Source: Allosphingosinicella sp. (GTDB taxonomy: Bacteria; Pseudomonadota; Alphaproteobacteria; Sphingomonadales; Sphingomonadaceae). From it: a stretch of DNA of 10,552 bases. Within the stretch, counting starts at the first letter, position 1. Each line of letters begins with the position of its first letter. The position numbers and the translations under genes were made by a program. Below, piece after piece: positions 1-6,653 of the stretch. The DNA lies in the NCBI GenBank assembly GCA_030146745.1, contig JASLBD010000458.1, forward strand, positions 1 through 10,552, given 5' to 3'. The notes under the pieces were generated by a model. That model worked only from the letters and a program-made list of their open reading frames with translations. It searched no databases and was not told the DNA's origin.

Positions 1-2
1 GG

Positions 3-767
3 CGCAGCCGGTCGACTATTCTGAAGGCCGCCGCCTTCGCCACCGCCGCCGGCCTGCTCGCCACGCCGGTGTTCGCCGTCCACAAATGGTCGACCTACCA
101 CTGGAAGCGCACCACCACCCAGATCAGCCCGCCGATCGGCGACAACGTCACCACCGCCTGGGACAGCTATCTCACCACCGCAGTCGCCGACTGGAACCGT
201 TCGAGCTACATCCAGAGCTCGAAGGTCGCGGGCGGCACCACCCGCAGCACCTGCGCCCCGCGCGCCGGCCGGATCGAGGTCTGCAACTACGCCTACGGCA
301 ATACCGGCTGGCTCGGCATCGCCCAGATCTGGCTGTCCTCCGACGGCCATATCAGCCAGGGCACGACCAAGCTCAACGACACCTATTACGGCTCGGGCAG
401 CTCCTACAACACGCCGGCCTGGCGCGCTGCGGTGACCTGCCAGGAGATCGGCCACGATTACGGCCTCGCCCACCAGGACGAGAATTTCAGCACCGACGCG
501 ACCAATTCGTGCATGGAATATACCAACATCCCGTCGGGCAACGAGCATCCCGACGCGCACGATTACAACCAGATCGCCTCCATCTACTCGCACCTTCACT
601 CAGCTTCGAACCTGCCGGCGGCGGCGGAGCCCGACGGCCAGGCGATCGGCCATACGCGGGAGCATTGGGGCAAGCAGATCGGCCACCACACCTTCATGCG
701 CGACCTCGGCAACGGCCGTAAGGTCATCACCGACGTGCTGTGGATCGGCCACGGCCACAAGAAGTAA
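3..767 (+). CDS. Exported metzincin-like zinc metalloprotease, 5' end missing
   Basis: The reading frame is already open at the left edge, so the start codon lies outside the window. The first visible residues (RSRSTILKAAAF to TPVFA, about 1-25) are a typical Sec signal peptide: a basic stretch, a hydrophobic core and a V-F-A cleavage site. An apparent GTG start at 69 falls inside this signal and is not the real start. The mature part (about 229 residues) has an extended zinc-protease motif, Q147-E148-I-G-H151-D-Y-G-L-A-H157, followed by a likely Met-turn C170-M-E-Y. This is the metzincin pattern HExxHxxGxxH with Gln in place of the first zinc-binding His. C84/C94 and C146/C170 could form disulfides in an exported protein. 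The tail is rich in His and ends G-H-G-H-K-K. Most likely a secreted protease of unknown substrate; activity is uncertain because of the His-to-Gln change. A strong terminator follows. Confidence 0.7.
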   Translation, partial: RSRSTILKAAAFATAAGLLATPVFAVHKWSTYHWKRTTTQISPPIGDNVTTAWDSYLTTAVADWNRSSYIQSSKVAGGTTRSTCAPRAGRIEVCNYAYGNTGWLGIAQIWLSSDGHISQGTTKLNDTYYGSGSSYNTPAWRAAVTCQEIGHDYGLAHQDENFSTDATNSCMEYTNIPSGNEHPDAHDYNQIASIYSHLHSASNLPAAAEPDGQAIGHTREHWGKQIGHHTFMRDLGNGRKVITDVLWIGHGHKK

Positions 768-813
768 GAGCTAGAGCAGCGCGTCCCCCCCAACGGACGG
801 CATGTTCTGAAGG

Positions 814-851
814 AGTCCCTCCGGCTCGATCCCGGCCGGAGGGACTTTTTT
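814..851 (+). terminator. Rho-independent terminator after the metalloprotease gene
   Basis: A perfect 11-bp inverted repeat, AGTCCCTCCGG at 814-824 and CCGGAGGGACT at 836-846, with an 11-nt loop, runs directly into six T residues at 846-851. It starts 46 bp after the metalloprotease stop codon and is oriented to end that transcript. Confidence 0.9.
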
Positions 852-990
852 CGTGCGTGTCCCGCCCGGCGGAAATCTGCCCCGAGCGTCATTCTGAACC
901 TGTTTCGGCCTCCAGCCTCGAGCGGGACTCCGCGTCCCGAAAAAATTCTGTGCCGCACACCCGTCCTTCCGGAAAATCCGAATCCTGGGA

Positions 991-1011
991 ATTCGGTGCC
1001 TGGCACCGAAT
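991..1011. repeat. Perfect 21-bp palindrome, possible operator or repeat unit
   Basis: The half-sites ATTCGGTGCC (991-1000) and GGCACCGAAT (1002-1011) are exact reverse complements around a single central T. There is no T run after it, so it does not look like an intrinsic terminator. It could be a dimeric regulator's operator, a dispersed palindromic repeat, or an RNA hairpin. No adjacent promoter or gene start decides between these. Confidence 0.6.
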
Positions 1012-1319
1012 AGCAAGCGCTTGATTCGAATGGCCGGCCTTGGAAGGAGCCTATGCGGGCGGCGGATAATGTTCTTTTTTGTTCTCATTTCTCCGTCATA
1101 GGATAGCCCTGCCCGAGTCGGCCCGATCAACCGGCGGAGGCGGGAATTCTGCGTAGGGGTTCGCCCCGAAGCCGGCGGCCGGCGCGAAGTCATCCGGGAA
1201 CGTTTGAGCTCGCGTCACCTGAAGAGTCGCGGCAGCGATGTCCTCCGCGGAGCGTCGGATGCGGCATGGAGCGTGAAAAGGCCGGCGCCCGGACTTGGGG
1301 CGTCCCCCGCGCTCCTGCC

Positions 1320-1345
1320 GTCATTCCGGCGAAAGTCGGGATGAC
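1320..1345. repeat. REP-type palindromic element, single copy
   Basis: GTCATTCCG and CGGGATGAC pair around the loop GCGAAAGT, with one T-G wobble. It is a diverged copy of the REP family seen twice at 2824-2914. It lies about 80 bp beyond the otsA stop and could form a hairpin at the 3' end of the otsB-GH15-otsA transcript. Confidence 0.7.
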
Positions 1346-1423
1346 GAGACGGTCCCACCTGCGTCCGCCTCGTCCGGCTGCCTTGCTTCCGCGGAAGAAG
1401 AGGACGGGGCCTCTTTCCGGATT

Positions 1424-2803
1424 CTAAGCCCCGCTCGCCGTCAGCGCGGCGACGAAGGCCTTGCGCCAGGCCAGGACGTCGTCCCGTTCCACGCTTTCGT
1501 TCAGCGCCCGCCAGCGCCTTATCCTTTCCGTTTTCGGCATCTCGATCGCCTGCAGGATGGCGTCCGAAATCTCCTCCTTGCTGTAGGGATTGACGAGCAG
1601 CGCCTCCTTCAGCTGAAGCGCCGCCCCGGCGAAGCGCGAGAGGATGAGGACGCCCGGATCCTCCGGGTCCTGCGCGGCCACATATTCCTTGGCGACGAGG
1701 TTCATCCCGTCCCTCAGCGGGGTGACCAGCCCGACCTCGGCGGCCCGGTAGAAGCCGGCCAGATCCTCGCGGGGATAGCCCTGGTTGACGTACCGTATCG
1801 GCACCCAGTCGACCTCGGCGAACTCGCCGTTGATCCGCCCGCTCAGCTCGTCGAGCCGCTCGCGGATGACCTCGTAGGTGGCGACCTCGCCGCGCGACGG
1901 CGGCGCGATCTGGAGCAGGAAGACCTTGCCCTTGCAGTCCTCATGGTCCTCGAGGAAGCGGCGATAGCCGAGGAAGCGCTCCTCGAGCCCCTTCGAATAA
2001 TCGAGCCGGTCGACCCCGATGATCGTGCGCCGCCCGGCCGCGCTGACCCGCATCTTCTCGAAGGCGGCCAGCGCACTCGGGCCCGCCGCCGCCTTGGCGA
2101 ACTCCTGGTAATCGATCCCGATCGGATAGGCGCCGGCATGGACCGAGCGCTCGCCGACACGGATGGTGCCGTCCTCGTCGCAATGGCCGCCCAGCTCGTG
2201 CTCGACATAATGGCGGAAGCTCTCCAGCCATTCCTCGGTCTGGAAGCCGATCACGTCGTAGGCGAGCATCGACAGGACCAGCCCCTCGTGGAAGGGCAGC
2301 GACACCATCAGCCGCGCCGGCGGCCAGGGTATGTGGAGGAAGAATCCGATCCGGTTCTTCACCCCGCGGTCGCGCAATTGCTGGCCGAGCGGGATCAGGT
2401 GGTAGTCGTGGACCCAGATCAGATCGTCGGGCTCGATGAGCGGCTGCACGGTCTCGGCGAAGCGCTCGTTGACCCGCTCGTAGCCGCCGGCGAAGCTCCG
2501 GTCGTATTCGGCGAGGTCGATCCGGTAGTGGAGGAGCGGCCACAAAGTCCGGTTGGCATATCCGTTATAATATTCGTCGACGTCCTGCTCCTCGAGGTCG
2601 ATCGTCGCGGTCGTTACCCCCTCGTGGCGCTGCAGGTCGATATGGCCGGTGAACTCCTCGGCCGTCTCGCCCGACCAGCCGAACCACAGCCCGCGATGGT
2701 CGCGAAGCGCCGCCGACAACGCGACGGCGAGCCCGCCCTGCGACCCGTCCCCCTCGCCCTTCGGCTTGGAGACTCGATTCGAGATGACGATGAGGCGGCT
2801 CAT
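1424..2803 (-). CDS. otsA: Alpha,alpha-trehalose-phosphate synthase (UDP-forming), GT20 family
   Basis: A cytoplasmic glycosyltransferase that joins UDP-glucose and glucose-6-phosphate into trehalose-6-phosphate, the first step of the OtsAB pathway. At 459 residues it is close to E. coli OtsA (474). Visible family motifs, in order: SNRV with R10, QGGLAVAL (22-29), WFGWSG (40-45), NRTLWPLLHYR (84-94, W88), VHDYH with D133, FFLHIPWP with H157, VDRLDYSKG with R266 and K271, PPSRGE with R304, and PLRDGMNLVAKE with D365 and E373. These match the substrate-binding positions known from E. coli OtsA, so the enzyme should be active. The ATG at 2803 is preceded by purine-rich GAGAGGGGGGCGAGGG. It is the last gene of a minus-strand operon, 121 bp after the GH15 stop, with a REP pair in the gap. 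No clear T-tract terminator follows it. Confidence 0.97.
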   Translation of the reverse strand: MSRLIVISNRVSKPKGEGDGSQGGLAVALSAALRDHRGLWFGWSGETAEEFTGHIDLQRHEGVTTATIDLEEQDVDEYYNGYANRTLWPLLHYRIDLAEYDRSFAGGYERVNERFAETVQPLIEPDDLIWVHDYHLIPLGQQLRDRGVKNRIGFFLHIPWPPARLMVSLPFHEGLVLSMLAYDVIGFQTEEWLESFRHYVEHELGGHCDEDGTIRVGERSVHAGAYPIGIDYQEFAKAAAGPSALAAFEKMRVSAAGRRTIIGVDRLDYSKGLEERFLGYRRFLEDHEDCKGKVFLLQIAPPSRGEVATYEVIRERLDELSGRINGEFAEVDWVPIRYVNQGYPREDLAGFYRAAEVGLVTPLRDGMNLVAKEYVAAQDPEDPGVLILSRFAGAALQLKEALLVNPYSKEEISDAILQAIEMPKTERIRRWRALNESVERDDVLAWRKAFVAALTASGA

Positions 2804-2823
2804 TGGGCCCTCGCCCCCCTCTC

Positions 2824-2914
2824 GTCATCCCGGCGAAGGCCGGAATCCATGAACAGCAATACGTCGTGTTCGATCGGAACCGTGGTCATGGGTCCCGACC
2901 TTCGCCGGGATGAC
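2824..2914. repeat. Inverted pair of REP elements between the GH15 gene and otsA
   Basis: Arm one (2824-2852) begins GTCATCCCGGCGAAGG and ends CCATGA. The reverse complement of arm two (2886-2914) matches it at 26 of 29 positions. Each arm also holds its own small palindrome (CCGGCGAAGGCCGG type). The 33-bp spacer carries nothing recognisable. The pair resembles the bacterial mosaic or BIME-like arrangement of REPs and would form a large hairpin in the operon transcript. It ends about 20 nt before the otsA start codon. Confidence 0.88.
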
Positions 2915-2924
2915 GGGAATGCAT

Positions 2925-4715
2925 TCATCTCACCGCACTCCATGGCCGCGACAGGAGCACGGCGCAATTGATCAGGCCGACGAGTGAATAGGTTTGCGGG
3001 TAATTGCCCCACAGCTCGCCGGTGGCGAAGTCGCTGTCCTCGGAGAGCAGCCCCGCCGGAGTCAGCCGCTCCAGCATGTGCTCGTAAAGCTCGCGCGCCT
3101 CGCCCTCGCGCCCGGCGAGATGGAGCGCCTCGATCAGCCAGAAGGTGCAGAAGTTGAAGGCGGTCTCCGGCAGCCCGAAATCGTCCTCGGCGGCGTAGCG
3201 AAGCATATGCTCCCCTCGCCTCAGCCCCTTCTCGACCGCCTCGAAGGTGGCGAGGAAGCGCGGGTCGTCGGGCTCGAGGAAGCGCATGTCGACGAGCTGG
3301 AGCAGGCTCGCGTCGAGCTCGTCGCCGCCGAAGCTGGCGGCGAAGCGGCTCTCGGGCGCGTACCAGGCGGCTTCCTCGATCCGGGCCCGGATCGCCGCCG
3401 CCCGGTCGCGCCACAGGGCCGCTCGGTCGTCGAGCCCGAGCACCTCGGCGGCGTTGGCCAGGCGGTCGCAGGCAGCCCAGCTCATCACCGAGCTGTAGGT
3501 GTGGACGGCGCTGCGGGTTCGATATTCCCAAAGCCCGGCGTCGGGCTGGTCGTGCACCTCCCAGGCCCGCTCGCCGACCCGCTCCAGCGCCCGGAAGTCG
3601 GTCTCGGTCGCCTTTCGGAACAGCCTTTCGTCGATGAAGGCCTGGACGTTGGAGAGCACGATCTGGCCGTAGGCGTCGTGCTGGATCTGGGCGTAGGCGG
3701 CGTTGCCGACCCTTACCGGGCCCATGCCGCGATAGCCCGCCAGTCCCTCCGCCTCGCCCTCGTCGAGCTTCGCCTCGCCCGACACCGCGTAGAGGGGCTG
3801 GATGTGGCCGCCCTTGGCCTCGTCGACGATGTTCCTCAGATAGCCCAGATACTTCTCCAGGACGTCGAGCGCGCCGAGCCGGTTCAGCGCCTGCACCGTG
3901 TAATAGGCGTCGCGAATCCAGCAATAGCGATAGTCCCAGTTGCGCCCGCTGCCCGGCGCCTCCGGGATCGAGGTGGTGAGCGCGGCCACGATCGCCCCGG
4001 TTTCCTCGTGCTGGCACAATTTGAGCGCGATCGCCGCCCGGATCACGATCCGCTGCCATTCGAGCGGAATGGCGAGGCCGCGAACCCAGGCACGCCATTC
4101 GTCCGCCGTCTCGTGGAGCATCGCCGCGAGGCTGTGCCCGACATGGCCGACGAAGGGCTCGTCGGGGCCGAGGAAGAAATGGTGGCTCTGCTCGAGCCGG
4201 AAGCTTCGGCCCTCGATCAGATGGCCGACGGGAGCGTCGGTGGTGAGCCTCAGGGGCTGCGGCTTGACCAGATAGCGAATGTGGTTGGTGCCGCTGGTCC
4301 GCTCGGCATCGCGCCCGCCCCAGCCGCTCGCCGGGTTGAGCGCCACCCGGACCCGGGGCGCGCCCTGCAGCGGCCTGACGATCCGGGCGAAGGCGACCGG
4401 GCGGTACATCCGGCCCGACTTTTCGAAGCGCGGACAGAAATCGAAAACCTCGGCGACCGCTCCGTCGGAATCGGTCAGCCGGGTGGTCAGGATGGCGGTG
4501 TTGCGCAAATAGCTTTGTTCTGCCGAGACCTGGTTGTCGACCGAGATGCGCCACTCGCCGCGGGGCAGATCGGATTGTCCCTTGGGCTCGAGCAGCGAGC
4601 AGAACAGCGGGTCGCCGTCCACCCGCGGCGCGCAACCCCAGACGAAGCCGGCCTCGCGGTCGACCAGCGCGCTTACCTGGCAATTGCCGATCGGCCAGAG
4701 CGACAGGTCAGTCAT
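2925..4715 (-). CDS. Glycoside hydrolase family 15 protein, probable trehalase or glucoamylase-like enzyme
   Basis: A 596-residue protein without a signal peptide, so cytoplasmic. The N-terminal third (about 1-210) is the beta-sandwich domain usual in bacterial GH15 enzymes (e.g. IGNCQVSALVDREAGFVWGC at 9-28). The C-terminal (alpha/alpha)6-barrel carries the family blocks RNWDYRYCWIRDA (258-270), GLWEYR with E397 as the likely general acid, and LLSEDSD followed by GELWGNYPQTYSLVG (566-580), where E559 is the likely base. Actinobacterial GH15 enzymes of this architecture include trehalases, and the position between otsB and otsA points to trehalose or a related alpha-glucoside as substrate. 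Glucoamylase or isomaltose-type activity remains possible. The ATG overlaps the otsB stop by 8 bp (ATGACTGA), and GGAGG lies 9 nt upstream inside otsB, indicating translational coupling. Confidence 0.93.
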   Translation of the reverse strand: MTDLSLWPIGNCQVSALVDREAGFVWGCAPRVDGDPLFCSLLEPKGQSDLPRGEWRISVDNQVSAEQSYLRNTAILTTRLTDSDGAVAEVFDFCPRFEKSGRMYRPVAFARIVRPLQGAPRVRVALNPASGWGGRDAERTSGTNHIRYLVKPQPLRLTTDAPVGHLIEGRSFRLEQSHHFFLGPDEPFVGHVGHSLAAMLHETADEWRAWVRGLAIPLEWQRIVIRAAIALKLCQHEETGAIVAALTTSIPEAPGSGRNWDYRYCWIRDAYYTVQALNRLGALDVLEKYLGYLRNIVDEAKGGHIQPLYAVSGEAKLDEGEAEGLAGYRGMGPVRVGNAAYAQIQHDAYGQIVLSNVQAFIDERLFRKATETDFRALERVGERAWEVHDQPDAGLWEYRTRSAVHTYSSVMSWAACDRLANAAEVLGLDDRAALWRDRAAAIRARIEEAAWYAPESRFAASFGGDELDASLLQLVDMRFLEPDDPRFLATFEAVEKGLRRGEHMLRYAAEDDFGLPETAFNFCTFWLIEALHLAGREGEARELYEHMLERLTPAGLLSEDSDFATGELWGNYPQTYSLVGLINCAVLLSRPWSAVR

Positions 4716-5445
4716 AAGCCGCCGCCTCCAGCCAGGAGGTCACGTCCGCGACGCCATCGAGCCGCCACCGCGCCGCGGTCGGCCGGGCGGGCCCGACCAG
4801 CACCCCCTCCCCGCCCAGCGCGGAGGCTGCGCGAAACGCGTCCTCATCGGTAAGATCGTCGCCCACGAACACAGGACGCGCGCCCGCAAAGGGTGGTTCC
4901 CCCATGAGCCGCCTCAGCGCCTCTCCCTTGTCCGAGCCTTGCGGCCGAAGCTCGACGACCATCTTGCCGCGCTGAAGGGAGAGGCCGGAGTTCCTGGCGA
5001 GCGCCTCCAGGAAAGCATCGGCTTCCTCGGCCCGTTCCGGCGCGAGCCGGTAGTGGAGCGCCACTCCGGCCGGCTTGTCCTCGACCAGGAGCCCCTCGCT
5101 CCCGGCCGCGAACAGGCGAATCGACTCGCGCGCCTCGGCCAGCCCGGGCGGCGCGGAAACCGGAATCGAGCGTCCATCGGCATAATGGAGCTCGGCCCCG
5201 TGCGAGCCGGACAGGACCGCCGCCTTGGGGTCGAGATGGTTTCGAAGGTCGTCCACGGCCCGGCCGCTGACAATGGCGAGGCGCCCGCCCAGCCGTTCGG
5301 AGAGCCGGTCGAGAAGCGGCGTCAGCCCGCTCGGGACTGAGATCGCGCCGGGCGCCTCAGCGAGTTCGACGAGGGTCCCGTCGAAGTCCAGGAACAGGGC
5401 GGCGGGCGCGAGGCGGGACAGCGACGGTGGGCGGGATTCGGGCAT
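4708..5445 (-). CDS. otsB: Trehalose-6-phosphate phosphatase, HAD superfamily
   Basis: Removes phosphate from trehalose-6-phosphate to give trehalose, completing the OtsA pathway in the cytoplasm. At 245 residues it is close to the family's usual length. HAD motifs are complete: motif I LFLDFDGTL with nucleophile D20 and D22, motif II IVSGR with S60, motif III in the QGSDKG segment with K173, and motif IV VGDDLTDED with D196, D197 and D200. The TPP signature LSGSHGAEL lies at 78-86. The ATG at 5445 is chosen because the protein then begins about 20 residues before DFDGT, as in homologues. The frame stays open upstream to 5736 but that part has no family similarity and would run into the divergent gene. 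The ribosome binding site is weak. It is the first gene of the otsB-GH15-otsA operon. Confidence 0.95.
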   Translation of the reverse strand: MPESRPPSLSRLAPAALFLDFDGTLVELAEAPGAISVPSGLTPLLDRLSERLGGRLAIVSGRAVDDLRNHLDPKAAVLSGSHGAELHYADGRSIPVSAPPGLAEARESIRLFAAGSEGLLVEDKPAGVALHYRLAPERAEEADAFLEALARNSGLSLQRGKMVVELRPQGSDKGEALRRLMGEPPFAGARPVFVGDDLTDEDAFRAASALGGEGVLVGPARPTAARWRLDGVADVTSWLEAAAYD

Positions 5446-5608
5446 TCGGCCCGTTGGCAAGTTACCGCTCGATTCACAATGGCACCCATCGTTTTTCCCG
5501 GAAAGAACAGCCAGCAAACCGCGACAAGTATGGAAAAATAATTTCATTTCGGCTGGTTGATGACCGTCAAAATTGATGTATCCAATTGCGCCAGGGGGGA
5601 CGCTGCAT
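5446..5608. promoter_or_regulatory. Divergent intergenic region between otsB and the tail-collar genes
   Basis: This 163-bp AT-rich gap must carry the promoters of both transcription units. On the minus strand TTGACG (5570-5565) stands 18 bp from TGAAAT (5546-5541), a moderate sigma-70-like match that could start the otsB operon with a leader of about 90 nt. No GGAAC element typical of alphaproteobacterial general-stress (EcfG) promoters is visible on either strand. On the plus strand AGGGGGGA (5593-5600) is the ribosome binding site of the first collar gene; no clear -35/-10 pair stands out there. Confidence 0.4.
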
Positions 5609-6112
5609 ATGGCTGAGCCGTTTCTGTCGGAAATCCGGCTGTTTTCGTTCGACTTCCCGCCGAAAGGCTGGGCTTTCTGCAACGGGCAGTTCCTGCCCAT
5701 CAACCAGAACCAGGCGCTGTTCGCGCTGCTGGGCACGACCTATGGCGGCAACGGGCAGACGACCTTCGCTCTGCCCGATCTTCGCGGCCGCTGCGCCATG
5801 CACAAGCAGGGCAACGCCTACACCCTCGGCTCGACGGGCGGGGCCGAGTCGGTAACCATCACGCAGCAGACGATGCCGCAGCATCTCCACTTCGTGACGG
5901 CGTCGACGGCCAATGGCGACACGCCGGTGCCCGCGGGAAATATGATGGGGGCGTTCAACAACGCCTACCGGGCGCCCACTCAGACATTCATACCGATCGA
6001 TCCGTCGACGATATCGAATGTCGGCGGGAGCCAGCCGCACAACAACATGGCGCCTTATATCGCGATCAACTTCTGCATCGCGCTGCAAGGCATTTTCCCG
6101 TCGCAGAATTGA
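5609..6112 (+). CDS. Phage tail-collar domain protein (MdpB-like), first of three
   Basis: A 167-residue protein with the tail-collar fold of the microcystin-dependent-protein type. The N-terminal block has GWAFCNGQFLPINQNQALFA (20-39), then LLGTTYGGNGQTTFALPDL (40-58). The C-terminal block has GGSQPHNNMAPYIAINF (139-155) and ends GIFPSQN. The central segment has MPQHLHF, an H-x-H pair at 92 and 94. In phage tail fibres this domain helps form trimeric receptor-binding tips; the role of free-standing chromosomal copies is unknown to me. There is no signal peptide. The ATG at 5609 follows AGGGGGGA by about 9 nt and gives an N-terminus (MAEPFLSEIRLF) that aligns with the next paralogue (MAQPYVGEIRLF), so the upstream ATG at 5573 is rejected. 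It is followed after 12 bp by the second copy, probably in one operon. Confidence 0.9.
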   Translation: MAEPFLSEIRLFSFDFPPKGWAFCNGQFLPINQNQALFALLGTTYGGNGQTTFALPDLRGRCAMHKQGNAYTLGSTGGAESVTITQQTMPQHLHFVTASTANGDTPVPAGNMMGAFNNAYRAPTQTFIPIDPSTISNVGGSQPHNNMAPYIAINFCIALQGIFPSQN

Positions 6113-6124
6113 GGGGGCAGATAA

Positions 6125-6637
6125 ATGGCTCAGCCATACGTCGGTGAAATTCGCCTGTTCGCGGGCAACTTCTACCCAAGCGGGTGGCTGTTCTGCGACG
6201 GCCAGGAACTTCCGATCAGGGAGAACGAGACGCTATACCAGCTGATCGGCACGACCTACGGAGGCGACGGCCAGAGCACTTTCGCCCTGCCGGACCTGCA
6301 GTGCCGCATCCCGATCCACTTCGGCACCGGCGCGAGCCAGATCGCGCACCCGATCTCGGAGAAGGCCGGCACCGAATCGGAGACTCTGACCGTTCAGCAA
6401 ATCCCGAGCCACACGCATCCGTTCATCGTGGCCGGCGAAACGGGCATCCAGACCAACGCCGGTGGAGCGATGGTAGGGAGCGGCATCACCGTCTATCGGC
6501 CGCAGCCCGCGACCGTGCCGATGAACGCGGCCGTGATCTCGCCGGTCGGCGGAAGCCAGCCGCATGAGAACATGCACCCCTACGTCGGCATCAACTACAT
6601 CATCTCCCTGTTCGGGATTTTCCCGAGCCAGTTCTAA
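6125..6637 (+). CDS. Phage tail-collar domain protein (MdpB-like), second of three
   Basis: A 170-residue paralogue of its neighbours, with blocks in the same order: GWLFCDGQELPI (20-31), IGTTYGGDGQSTFALPDLQ (41-59), IPSHTHPF with H-x-H at 96 and 98, GGSQPHENMHPYVGINYI (142-159), and a GIFPSQF end. The middle (about 60-140) differs most between the three paralogues; in fibre proteins the corresponding insert is the part exposed for binding, so variation there would fit ligand specificity. That last point is inference. The start is clear: GAGGGGGCAG ends 5 nt before the ATG. The gaps on both sides are short (12 and 16 bp), consistent with co-transcription and fixed stoichiometry. No signal peptide or membrane segment is visible. 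Confidence 0.9.
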   Translation: MAQPYVGEIRLFAGNFYPSGWLFCDGQELPIRENETLYQLIGTTYGGDGQSTFALPDLQCRIPIHFGTGASQIAHPISEKAGTESETLTVQQIPSHTHPFIVAGETGIQTNAGGAMVGSGITVYRPQPATVPMNAAVISPVGGSQPHENMHPYVGINYIISLFGIFPSQF

Positions 6638-6653
6638 TCAGGAGGACCCCGCA

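Larger units (their letters stand above)
852..1423. other. Intergenic region of about 570 bp without a convincing gene
   Basis: The stretch separates the metalloprotease terminator from the 3' end of otsA. It holds a 21-bp palindrome (991-1011), a REP hairpin (1320-1345) and a degenerate copy of another repeat-like motif near 887-907 (GTCATTCTGAACCTGTTTCGG), similar to dispersed alphaproteobacterial repeats. A small AT-rich patch near 1065-1095 has GATAAT followed by a T run and could be a promoter, but no credible gene follows it on the plus strand. Open frames here have poor composition and no recognisable protein. Confidence 0.6.

Noticed and set aside
1053..1106. Small open frame of 17 codons with AAGGAG upstream, leader-peptide-like
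   Set aside because: It lacks runs of a regulatory amino acid, has no attenuator hairpin after it, and no downstream plus-strand gene to regulate.
1295..2971. Long plus-strand open frame across otsA
   Set aside because: It is antisense to a well-supported otsA with all substrate-binding motifs. Its translation is low-complexity and matches no family; long antisense frames are expected at this GC content.
2994..4853. Long plus-strand open frame across the GH15 gene
   Set aside because: It is the shadow of the GH15 reading frame, which has catalytic motifs; the antisense product has none. The same applies to the other minus-strand frame at 2800-4683.
5446..5608. General-stress (EcfG-type) promoter for the trehalose operon
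   Set aside because: Expected for trehalose genes in alphaproteobacteria, but no GGAAC -35 element is present on either strand in the gap.
5446..5736. N-terminal extension of otsB up to 5736
   Set aside because: The extra 97 residues have no family match, would overlap the start of the divergent collar gene, and place DFDGT far from the N-terminus, unlike known trehalose-phosphatases.
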